Of a stretch of DNA of 64,000 bases, positions 55,601 through 64,000 are shown one piece after another; positions within the stretch are counted from its first letter, which is position 1, and each line of letters opens with the position of its first letter. Below the pieces are notes generated by a model that saw only the letters and a program-made list of their open reading frames with translations, was not told where the DNA came from and did no database searches. Source of the DNA: Bolinopsis microptera (Eukaryota > Ctenophora > Tentaculata > Lobata > Bolinopsidae); assembly GCF_026151205.1 (NCBI RefSeq), contig NC_087077.1, forward strand, positions 5,146,001-5,210,000. Reading direction: 5' to 3'. A program made the translations under genes and the position numbers.

Positions 55601-58600
55601 CTTGGATAATGGAAATTCTTCAATTTCCCAAAGTGATAATTTTTAAAAACCCAATAGTCATATAAAAATCTCCCAAAACTCTTGTCCCCTTAATATTGAC
55701 ATTGGAAAAAAGGGGGGAAAAAAAAAAAAAAAAAGCAGGGAATATCGGACCTTTCAAATTTTCAAGACTTGGATTTCCTGAAAATTTTGGGGGATTTTTC
55801 CTATTTAGTGACTAATAACCCTCAGACTTTGCGATAAATCTGGCGTGAGTTTAATTTACTGATTGCAACAATCACAGTTTTTAACCAGGCTATTTGAGGA
55901 AGAAAAGGTAGTCTAAAAGTAGCGCCTGACTTTGTACAATGATTTGATTAATGAGATTTGGTCGTCGAATTTCAGAGGTAGAAAGAATTTTTTGTTTAAA
56001 ATTAGGAAAATATTTAAGATAAATGTACCATTTTTGACAAAAATAAAAAATTTACGAGGGTTAGAAAAGAATGGAAATTAAAATGAATTCGTAACCACCT
56101 TTGAAATTCCCGCTACCCTTAAATATTTAGCAAGAGACTAAAATAGATACTGACTGAGTCGTGGTAGTAAAGATTCCTGCGGCTGCAGAGCACTAGCCAT
56201 CCCAAAATAAACTTTGGATTCCTATCATGTCGGTTTTACAATTAATCTAAAACCTTCATTACATCAATGTAATGTCAGAGCATGTCGGTCGACCTGAATT
56301 TCTTATCACCATAATGTTGAAATTTGACTGAAGACCATTGCTACATTTCGTGAGAGTAATTAAATACACATTTCTTTTCTGACGTTGAACTTTAATTGTA
56401 AATCAAATAGCAATATGGCCACTGCATATGATTCTTCACTCTGCAGACTTGCAAATTTTCTGTAAAAACAGGATATTCGTTACAGATTGTCGCGTAGGTT
56501 AAATTATAAATAACTTAGAATAAGAATATCATAATAAAGATGTCGACGTGGAGGAAATTTTATGCTGCATTTCATTTCGAAATTTTCTCGGAAGAGCTGT
56601 GAGAAATTCCGTGTGAGAAATGAAATATTGTCGGAGCGATTATTTTGTGATACCTCCAAAGTCCAAACTAAGCATTTGATTACGTGAGTTTTGCGAGCTC
56701 CATGCTGAATCCGTGGACAAGTAACGACGAATTACTTGTAAGTAAGTTGAAGGATAAATTCACGAATGTACAGGCAATCGAACTGAACATTCTTGGGTTT
56801 GAGAAGAGTATCCAGGAGCCCAGGGAGACAATCAGCGACTACATGACCCGACTGCAAATGACGGTGAAAGAGGCATACGACGGAGATAGCCAATTAGACC
56901 TCGACAGAAGGGTAGCATGGAAGTTTGTTAGTGGATTGGGGGACGAGAGGATCAAGCGGAAGCTGCTAGAGGGTGGCTGGATGAAATCACGGCAAGAGGC
57001 GAAACCCCTGGAGGACCTCCTGAAGGTAGCGGATATAGCAAAGAAGACGGACGACGCAGTAAAAGCCATGGGTAAGGAGACCGGCAGCATCAACGCAGCA
57101 CAAGAATATTCGGTTAGCGCGTGGGAGCAAAAGTCATCGTCACATGCTGGAGACAGGAGGAAGCAATCGTCCGGCGAGTCAGGCCGGTCAAACAGGAGCA
57201 GCAGTTCGAGAGGAAGTGGTGAATCATCAGACGGGCTACCACTAGAATTCCTTGAATGCTTCTACTGTAAAAAGAAACACCGAGGGGATGGTTTCACTGC
57301 GCAGTGCGAAAGAAGGAGGACCCTACGTGGAGACCGGCAAGAAGAGGTGACAAGGCTGGAAGAGGAAGGGGTACGGATTTTCGGTAGAGCCCCCTATAGA
57401 CGGGCAGAGTGATGGGGGCGGGGAGAATACTGGAGAGCAACCTAGCAGCAGAGAAGGGGAGGAGCATGACGTGAAACCTTGGGCATGTGCCAGAGCCCAG
57501 TTTCGGGTCATTACTCCTGAGAAGGGTGGTAAAGGACGGCGGAAGCAGTTACAACAGATGAAGGGGATCGCTTCAGAGGGTCTGAACTCGACACCATATA
57601 TTAGGATTAAGTGGGAGAATGGAGTTGAGGAAACTGCACTGTTCGATACAGGGGCCCAGTGGTCATTAATATGTGAGGACTTACTTACAGAACAGGAGAA
57701 GGCCACAATGGAGAAATCGGCGTTATGTGGGAGAGGAGTATCCGGCGAAAGAATACCTGTCACGGGAGAGATACGAAGAACTGTCTCTGTGGGTGGACTG
57801 ACTTTTGCCCACCAGCGATTCATTGTGGTTGAGAAGATGATCTGCTCGATGATATTGGGGATAGATTTCTGGTCTAGGATAGCCAACATATCATTTGACT
57901 TCAACAAGAGTGTGATGACTATCAATGGTAACAGTGAAGAGATAGAGTTGCTATGCCACCCAGCCGCAGGCAGGAGCAGCGTCGCAGGGACCATTGAGGA
58001 GGAGAACTCAGTGGAAGTGGTAGTGGATACCGAACGTAAGATCCCGACCAGGAGTGAAGCGTTAGTGACATGTTACATCCCCAACATGGAGATGGGTAAG
58101 GAGTATATGGTTCAACCAATAACGTTTGACGATAAGCTAGTAAGCACACCTTACGGGATTGTTCAGGGAACAAAGAGCGGTAAGGTACAGATCAGGGTAG
58201 CAAATCTAGGAGAGGAAGAAGTGACCCTGGCAGAAGGGGATCCCATTGCTACAGTTGAACTCGGGACCGTATGGGTATCAAACCACAATGCGGGTAAAGC
58301 GTTCACCAGGGATACAAAGAAAGGCAAAGCAACGGAATTGAGCGAGTTGGTGTGCAGTGAGCTGGAGCCGAGCAAGAGGGGTCAATTAATAGGACTTCTA
58401 AACAGATATGAAGGTGTGTTCTATAAGGGAGGAGAGCTGCCTATTGTTAGAGTGGGTGTGGAGCACACCATAAGGCTGAAAGAGGACAGCTCACCAGTAG
58501 TGAGCAAACCGAGGAGGTTGTCAAAAGAGTTAGCTGATGAAGTCCGGGAACACGTCGATGAGCTACTCAAACAAGGAGTAGTCAGGGAATCCAACAGCCA

Positions 58601-61600
58601 ATGGGCATCACCCATAGTGTGTGCACGCAAGAAAGACAGGAGCCTGAGGATGGCGATTGATTATCGGATAACCAATGAGAAGTCAAATACAGTGACTTTA
58701 CATCCAATACCGCTCATTGACGATCTTTTGGACAGGCTGGGGAAGGCTAAGTACTTTGCAGTCCTTGATGCAAAGTCGGGATACCACCAGTTACCACTAC
58801 GAAAGGAAGATTCGGAGACAACGGCATTTGTAGTACCATGGGGGCATTATGAGTTTGCAGGAAGAACCCCGTTTGGTTTGAAAGGTGCAGGATATTCGTT
58901 CCAAAGGATGATGTCAGTGATCTTGGGGAGTTCAAACTTCGTCGATGCACTGTGCTATTTGGACGACATCCTAGTCTGGGGGGAAACTTGGGAGGTATTC
59001 ATGAAACGGCTCAAGAAGGTGCTGGAAAAGGTGAAGGATGCAGGCCTGGCCTTGGCATCGAAGAAGTGCCAGTTTGGAGTCAGAGAAGTCAGTTACTTGG
59101 GATGCACCATCAAAGAAGGCATGGTGAAGATAAACGAACAGAGAGTGCAGCAACTGAGGAGCATAGAGCGCCCTCATAATGTACGAGAGCTTAGAAGGGC
59201 TTTAGGTGCGTTTGGCTACGTGCAAAGGTGGCTACCAGGATGGTCACAGATTGCCAGGCCATTGTATAATGCGATCACGGACCAGCCGTATGCCCGGCTG
59301 AAGTGGACGGAGGAAATGAATGAATCATTTTCAACAATAAAGAAATTGATTGCGGACGCAGTGTCGTTGAGTTTGCCCGACATGGATAAGCCATTCACCT
59401 TAGTAACAGACTGTAGTCAAATGGCAGCGGGAGCCATGCTGGCACAGAGGTGCATGGAAGCACCGGATACCCTGAAGCCTGTGGCATTCTACCACCACGC
59501 GTTATCCAAAGCAGAACAGGGATACTCAGCTACCGAGAAGGAGTTGTTGGCGATGGTTAAGGCGGTAGTGAAGTTCAGAGTGTATCTAGGCAAGCAGTTC
59601 AACCTTATTACGGACCACCAAGCACTGAGTTGGCTTCGTTCACTTGAACCGGAGAATGAGACGGGGAGAAGGGGACGTTGGTTAGACCTGATTCAGCAGT
59701 TTGACATGAAAGTCACTCATAAGAAAGGGAAAAGCCCAGAGATGAGAATAGCTGATTACCTTTCACGGGTCAAATGTGACGGAAATGTAGCTGTGAAAGA
59801 CCGTAGCGAAGTGTTTGTCGTGATGACCGCTGGAGGCGAGGAGGCGATAACTGTCAGTCGAGAACAGATCCTGAGCGAGCAGAGCAATGACGCAGCAGTA
59901 CAAACGATGCGTAAGGCGGTTTTGAAAGGAACAGATCTGAACCCCGGGAATAGCGAATCAGAATCGTGGAGGAAGCCCAGCGGGAGCAACGATGAAGAAG
60001 TCAAAGCGATGTGGAAGCATAGGGACAGGATTTTCATCGACTCAGAGGGGATATTAAGATTACGGTTCAACGGGGGAAAGAAGCGGGAAAGCAACCCCTT
60101 CGGAACAGTGGAAAAGAACAGGATAATAGTTCCTAAGACGTACAGGGACAAAATTATGAATCTTGTTCATAGGAGTGCTACAGCGGCTCATATGGGGAAC
60201 ACACGCACCTGGAAGAGGGCACGAGATAACTTTTGGTGGCCGAACATGAGGCAAGACATAGAACAATACGTTCAGGCATGTGAAGAGTGTGGTCTGAACA
60301 AACACGTCAACAACCCGAACAAGGCGCCAGTGTCCAAGACGAGTATACCCGGAAAACCTCTGGAGGAGATGATGCTTGATTTTCTTGGTCCATTCCAGAC
60401 AGCGAGGGAGCATCCATACAGGTACGTCCTCCAAATGCAAGATGTGTTTAGTCGATTCATAATCTTTGTACCGACCATTGATGCAAGAGCAAAAACGGCA
60501 GCAGATGCAGTGGTCGAAAGATGGATAAGTCTTTTCGGGATCCCGGAAAAGATGAGATCGGATAGAGGTCCACATTTTATTGCAGAGGTGTTCGAGGAAC
60601 TGTGTAAAAGAGTGGGTATCAGACACAAGTTGGGTTCACCGGGACACCCCCAGAGCCAGGGGCAAGTAGAGAGGCAGAACCAGTTAATGAACCAGATCAG
60701 ATGCCTTTGCGAGAACGATGGGGAGAAGTGGCCGGAGGCCTTATACCTGGTACAAGGGAGCCACAACAACTCGATCAACGCTACAACAGGTTTTACTCCA
60801 GCTAGGCTTTTGTTTGGCAGGGATTTTAACCGACCAGACGACATGATTGCTCAGGAGAGGGATAAGGTGAAGAAGCCTGGAACAACTGTATTGGAGGAGA
60901 GGGACGAAGAATGCAGACTGTTGACTGAGCAAGCACGAACAAACCTGGTCGAATATCAAGAGGAGAGAGTGGAATCAGCAGAGAAAGAAGGACCCTGCAA
61001 AACCCCGTACGAAGTAGGCGACTTGGTGCGTTATAGGCTCACGGACGAAGCAAGGAGCAATAAAGGCGGGAAGACATCCCCCCGCTACTCGGAGCCGTAC
61101 AGGGTAACAGTGATCAAGGGTGACGGATATACTTACACGATGGAGCCAGTGGATAAGGACAGTAGAGGCACGCGTAAAGATAGACGGTTCAACTACTTGA
61201 AAACGCACAAGAGAGTAGTGAGCAGTGAAATGGCTCCGGAGCCAGACAGCCCTACGATGACACAACCCCAGCGAGATGAACTACACCCTCAAGTGAACGA
61301 CGGTGTTCCGGAGGTCATGGAACAGTCCCCGGTAGCTCCACCTGATGCGGCGCTAACCGTTCGGAGATCTGGGAGGACTAGGAATCCAGTGAGGTTACTG
61401 CAGGCGGACGGGAAGAAGAAGCGGTACGAAGATGCAGAGGTCAGCGGACAACCAGACGCAGATGAGGATTGATGGAATTTGGGGTATTTCAGAGGGTAAT
61501 AGGACAATTGGGACATGATAGAAGTGATACAAATATGTTATACTATTTATCATGACTATTGGATTAATATGATACATAACGATATTATATTATACATGAC

Positions 61601-63852
61601 AGTCAATTCATGACCGTCATTTTGTTATAACACGAGGAACGGACATTATTATTATCATGAGGGACATTATTTACATGATTAATAATATATTATTGACAAT
61701 GAGAATCTTGTTATAACGTGATGAACAGACATTATTATAATCATGAGGGACGTTATTTACATGATTAATAATATTTTATTGACGATAAGAATCTTGTTAT
61801 TACGTGATGAACGGACACTATTATTATCATGAGGGACATTATTTACATGAATAATAATATTTTATCACGTTGGACTTTTACCCCAATGTCAATATCCAGC
61901 TTATTGATTGGGAAGGATGTAAAGGATACGCAGATAGATAACGATTCAAATAAGTATCATTTGGAAAGACGTCTAGTAACATACATTGGAAGATAACGTG
62001 GAATCTGAGATATGAGGAGTGTTATGATTGTTACTAACAATGTTACTTATCTTAGCATGGAGCTTTAGCTCACTCTTATTACAAAGGTAAGAGCAAGTCA
62101 TTTCAGTTTGACTGAATGAAAACAGGTTTTTCAGTAAAAACAGGATTTCAAAGGCCAAATGTCGCGTGGACTAAATCAATATTTATTTTAGAATAAGAAG
62201 ATGTCAACACGGAGACATAGGATACTTTACAAAATTTACAAAATTTCTTTAGTGAAAAAAACGTGTGCTCAAATAATTATTAATTTGTATCTTTAAATGA
62301 ACTAGCTGCAAAAATGAATACGAGTTAAAAACTCTTGATCAGATCAATTCTCTTACTTGAAGAAGGTCACGTTTTCCTGAATAACAGCATAGTTCATAGT
62401 TTTCTACTTTACTAAATCTGCTCATCATAAAAACACTTCGGATTTAGGAATCAGCACGATTCCTAACAGGCAGTAGAAGAGCCGTTGCAACCCGAAAGTT
62501 TAATCTGTAATACTTTAATGTTTCGAGTATCTCAAACGGCAGATTCGCTCAGCATCCTGTATTTTTGCATCTAGCCGTATGTGACAAGTTTCGCGAATGC
62601 CGGTTTTTCTGGAAATTTGGCGCGTAAAATTGATAAATTCAAAAATGTACGTGGCGTAATAAGAGACATAAAATAATATAATTTACATAAATAAGATTTC
62701 ATTAATATTGCAAATGATGTTGGTTAGAAATTGGATGATTAGATAACAAAAATCTGCACAATCTGCACAAATCTCCATTATGTAAATCAATTTGTGGAGA
62801 ATATGGAGACGGCATATCGTACTGAATGAATTATTAGCTTCTACATTGTACCGCAAGAATTGATAGTGTGTTTATTGATTAACTATTAAATTAAGAGATA
62901 ATTAATCTAACTACCTCTGCTAGTGGTGCTACAGTCTGGACAAGCCAAACACGGGATCTATCTACTCCCTGGATTGGTCACGTGACAGCACGTTAGTGGC
63001 AGGGGGCTGTGGTAACGGTCACGTGATCTTTGCGGGAGTTGTCAACCAGACTATCGAGTGGAAACATCTGGTAGTTACTCTTCAAGAAGAGGTAAGAATT
63101 TATGGAATTCAGACTTTTAATGATCTTTTCATGAAGTCAAAAACTAGTAAACGTGGCCAAAAAGTTTATAATTATCTGAAGGAAGCTGGAGACACCACCG
63201 GCGGTGTCTCTAGCTTCCTTCAGAAAATTATAAACTTTTTTTATTTTGTAAGTATATGTACCAGCCCTCAGTATTCATCCTGAAAAGGTGTAACCTGAAA
63301 AGTGTAACCTGTTCTCACTATTAATCAACCCTCAGAAAGTGTTACTTGTGGAAGATGTGGTGAACAACACTAAAGATCAGCTAGAGTTTAGAGACAGAGT
63401 CGTTAAAATGAGTTTGGGTGAGTTTATAGTTCGTAATAGTATTACCTCAAGGGTGTATAATTGCAGTGTTTTATATATAGCATTAAAACCGTCACTGATC
63501 GATGCTGCGTGAATCGAACAGTTTCTGGAAATTATTGTATAGAATTTAGTTGATCCGGTTATCATTAAATGCGGAATCCGATTTCCATTTTTAAAATGTC
63601 CTGGACGACAACGAACCACTTAATGATTAAAACTATGATAATGAACTATAATGTACATTGTACAACGCGAATGAATTACATAACTGTACCTATCTCCAGG
63701 GTGGGATCACCTGGTGGTGACCACTTCCTCGCAGTGTCTTATCTACAGCACTACTAACTGGAACACTCCCCTTATATTCGACCTCAAGGGGCTCACCACT
63801 AGTGCTATCCTACTGGCTAAGAAACTGTTTCTTATTGTCGACTCAGTGCAAG
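52695..63852 (+). CDS. IFT80: Intraflagellar transport protein 80, partial (gap in coding sequence)
   Basis: Exons seen: 52695-52789, 53328-53488, then 62924-63091, 63336-63417 and 63700-63852; the gene continues beyond the window. Exon 1 starts M-K-F-K-V-S and has S-C-V-G-W, exon 2 has I-L-K-W-N and Y-P-A-D-M-A-W-F-P, exon 3 has [11 protein letters not shown] and A-C/G-C-G-N-G-H-V, and the last two have L-E-F-R-D-R-V-V-K and [11 protein letters not shown]. All are hallmarks of IFT80, a WD40 and helical subunit of IFT-B that is needed to build cilia. About 180 residues (second to fifth WD repeats) expected between exons 53488 and 62924 are missing; that interval holds unreliable sequence and a Gypsy element. 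The ATG is 465 bp after the CFAP43 stop. Confidence 0.9.
53805..55800. other. Second stretch of probably unreliable sequence, inside IFT80
   Basis: Like 44350-45345, it is made of successive runs of one base (for example aaaaacccctttgggg patterns and an 18-A run at 55717-55734). Both edges are sharp against normal AT-rich DNA. ORFs of 60-130 codons in it are Lys- and Phe-rich and show no domains. The missing IFT80 exons probably belonged here. Confidence 0.65.
55801..56683. other. Left flank and presumed 5' LTR region of the Gypsy element
   Basis: No gene is seen. A segment at about 56463-56570 (aaaacaggat...tgtcgcgt...ttagaataagaa...gatgtc(g/a)ac(g/a)(t/c)gga) resembles 62133-62215 downstream of pol in the same orientation, as expected for LTRs, but similarity is only moderate. 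LTR borders cannot be fixed. Confidence 0.4.
56702..57412 (+). CDS. gag: Gypsy Gag (probably lacking its N-terminal part)
   Basis: The frame is open from 56684; the first ATG is 56702. The start ([12 protein letters not shown]) and [12 protein letters not shown] are typical of the middle of a Gypsy capsid, and the usual upstream capsid half is missing, so this may be a shortened copy or may start upstream. A Ser-rich linker is followed by C-F-Y-C-x3-H-x8-C, an unusual zinc-knuckle spacing. The TGA at 57410 lies inside the open pol frame. Confidence 0.7.
   Translation: MLNPWTSNDELLVSKLKDKFTNVQAIELNILGFEKSIQEPRETISDYMTRLQMTVKEAYDGDSQLDLDRRVAWKFVSGLGDERIKRKLLEGGWMKSRQEAKPLEDLLKVADIAKKTDDAVKAMGKETGSINAAQEYSVSAWEQKSSSHAGDRRKQSSGESGRSNRSSSSRGSGESSDGLPLEFLECFYCKKKHRGDGFTAQCERRRTLRGDRQEEVTRLEEEGVRIFGRAPYRRAE
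57471..61472 (+). CDS. pol: Gypsy Pol: protease, reverse transcriptase, RNase H, integrase
   Basis: The ORF has 1333 codons counted from 57471, where the codon is GTG; the frame is open further left into gag and is +1 relative to it, so a Gag-Pol product would need a +1 frameshift. The protease has F-D-T-G-A at residue 58-62 and I-L-G-I-D near 124. The reverse transcriptase has Y-L-D-D near 496, RNase H V-T-D-C-S near 645. Integrase has a zinc-binding H-x6-H-x-C-x2-C region near 900-945, L-D-F-L-G-P near 970, R-S-D-R-G-P-H-F near 1025 and Q-V-E-R-Q-N near 1065 for the D-D-E triad. All catalytic residues are intact, so the enzyme may work. A basic tail ends the protein. Confidence 0.92.
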   Translation: MKPWACARAQFRVITPEKGGKGRRKQLQQMKGIASEGLNSTPYIRIKWENGVEETALFDTGAQWSLICEDLLTEQEKATMEKSALCGRGVSGERIPVTGEIRRTVSVGGLTFAHQRFIVVEKMICSMILGIDFWSRIANISFDFNKSVMTINGNSEEIELLCHPAAGRSSVAGTIEEENSVEVVVDTERKIPTRSEALVTCYIPNMEMGKEYMVQPITFDDKLVSTPYGIVQGTKSGKVQIRVANLGEEEVTLAEGDPIATVELGTVWVSNHNAGKAFTRDTKKGKATELSELVCSELEPSKRGQLIGLLNRYEGVFYKGGELPIVRVGVEHTIRLKEDSSPVVSKPRRLSKELADEVREHVDELLKQGVVRESNSQWASPIVCARKKDRSLRMAIDYRITNEKSNTVTLHPIPLIDDLLDRLGKAKYFAVLDAKSGYHQLPLRKEDSETTAFVVPWGHYEFAGRTPFGLKGAGYSFQRMMSVILGSSNFVDALCYLDDILVWGETWEVFMKRLKKVLEKVKDAGLALASKKCQFGVREVSYLGCTIKEGMVKINEQRVQQLRSIERPHNVRELRRALGAFGYVQRWLPGWSQIARPLYNAITDQPYARLKWTEEMNESFSTIKKLIADAVSLSLPDMDKPFTLVTDCSQMAAGAMLAQRCMEAPDTLKPVAFYHHALSKAEQGYSATEKELLAMVKAVVKFRVYLGKQFNLITDHQALSWLRSLEPENETGRRGRWLDLIQQFDMKVTHKKGKSPEMRIADYLSRVKCDGNVAVKDRSEVFVVMTAGGEEAITVSREQILSEQSNDAAVQTMRKAVLKGTDLNPGNSESESWRKPSGSNDEEVKAMWKHRDRIFIDSEGILRLRFNGGKKRESNPFGTVEKNRIIVPKTYRDKIMNLVHRSATAAHMGNTRTWKRARDNFWWPNMRQDIEQYVQACEECGLNKHVNNPNKAPVSKTSIPGKPLEEMMLDFLGPFQTAREHPYRYVLQMQDVFSRFIIFVPTIDARAKTAADAVVERWISLFGIPEKMRSDRGPHFIAEVFEELCKRVGIRHKLGSPGHPQSQGQVERQNQLMNQIRCLCENDGEKWPEALYLVQGSHNNSINATTGFTPARLLFGRDFNRPDDMIAQERDKVKKPGTTVLEERDEECRLLTEQARTNLVEYQEERVESAEKEGPCKTPYEVGDLVRYRLTDEARSNKGGKTSPRYSEPYRVTVIKGDGYTYTMEPVDKDSRGTRKDRRFNYLKTHKRVVSSEMAPEPDSPTMTQPQRDELHPQVNDGVPEVMEQSPVAPPDAALTVRRSGRTRNPVRLLQADGKKKRYEDAEVSGQPDADED
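61610..61872. repeat. About 90-bp tandem repeat after pol
   Basis: Three copies of a unit with acattattattatcatgagggacattatttacatgattaataat and cttgttat(a/t)acgtgatgaac lie between the pol stop and the presumed 3' LTR. Confidence 0.85.
62216..62923. other. IFT80 intron sequence without recognised features
   Basis: AT-rich DNA between the Gypsy element and the next IFT80 exon; only short spurious frames. Confidence 0.5.
63159..63240. repeat. 82-bp palindrome in an IFT80 intron
   Basis: Arms aaaaagtttataatta(t/tt)ctgaaggaagct... meet at ACCACC|GGCGGT with about three mismatches and no spacer. It resembles in form, though not in sequence, the palindrome at 34570-34669. Confidence 0.92.
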
Positions 63853-64000
63853 GTAAAGTTAAGGGTACAGCTGGCTGCTGGGTTGTCAATAATGAATAAG
63901 TACTATTACTTACAAGGCTGATCCCGTTACTCTATTCTTTTCCTAATAACTATAATAGTTAAAATTTACGAGTTTCTGTTTAGCTGTTTGAGCTTTACTA

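Larger units (their letters stand above)
56463..62215 (+). mobile_element. Gypsy-type LTR retrotransposon in an IFT80 intron
   Basis: A gag ORF and a 1333-codon pol with protease, reverse transcriptase, RNase H and integrase in the Gypsy/Ty3 order, flanked by moderately similar direct repeats. No envelope gene is present. The coding strand is purine-rich and higher in G+C than the surrounding DNA, as in a recently arrived element. Its limits are approximate. Confidence 0.85.

Noticed and set aside
59756-60844. Long minus-strand ORFs (up to 190 codons) opposite Gypsy pol
   Set aside because: Shadows of the pol frame in purine-rich DNA.

Overview
This window is nuclear DNA of an animal. It holds spliced genes with GT-AG introns, a coatomer beta gene, a rhodopsin-like receptor, two ciliary genes (CFAP43 and IFT80), and a dense load of LINE, LTR and DNA-transposon remains. 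The base composition is AT-rich, nested genes sit inside large introns, and there are degenerate CCCTAA repeats. These traits fit a non-bilaterian or other marine invertebrate; a cnidarian is my best guess, but nothing in the window proves the phylum. No prokaryotic signals are present.

Layout. 1-1300: 5' part (gag and protease) of an LTR retrotransposon on the minus strand, running off the left edge. 1399-6164: an almost complete CR1-like LINE whose ORF1 carries an AlkB-like dioxygenase domain next to an SGNH esterase. 9629-30097: COPB1, which I could assemble into 19 exons and 947 codons. Its introns hold a LINE fragment, a hAT-type element with an 8-bp target duplication and a FLYWCH-like ORF (14288-16640), minisatellites and two nested minus-strand genes: a four-exon GPCR (19898-21656) and a four-exon secreted protein (24522-25626). 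30100-47350: a repeat and transposon graveyard with LINE fragments, a 403-bp inverted-repeat element, a 100-bp palindrome, a degenerate transposase, a mariner-like element, and about 1 kb that looks like unreliable sequence. 47350-52230: a CFAP43 homologue in one uninterrupted 1626-codon ORF. 52695-63852 and beyond: IFT80, with two 5' exons, then a large gap in the coding sequence, then three middle exons. The gap holds a second unreliable stretch (about 53.8-55.8 kb) and a Gypsy-type retrotransposon with a 1333-codon pol.

How the genes relate. COPB1 is a housekeeping vesicle-coat gene and is independent of its neighbours. CFAP43 and IFT80 lie head-to-tail 465 bp apart and both act in cilia. 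The GPCR and the secreted protein are transcribed against COPB1 from inside intron 16. Exon boundaries were set by splice signals, reading-frame phase and remembered family similarity; no alignment was run.
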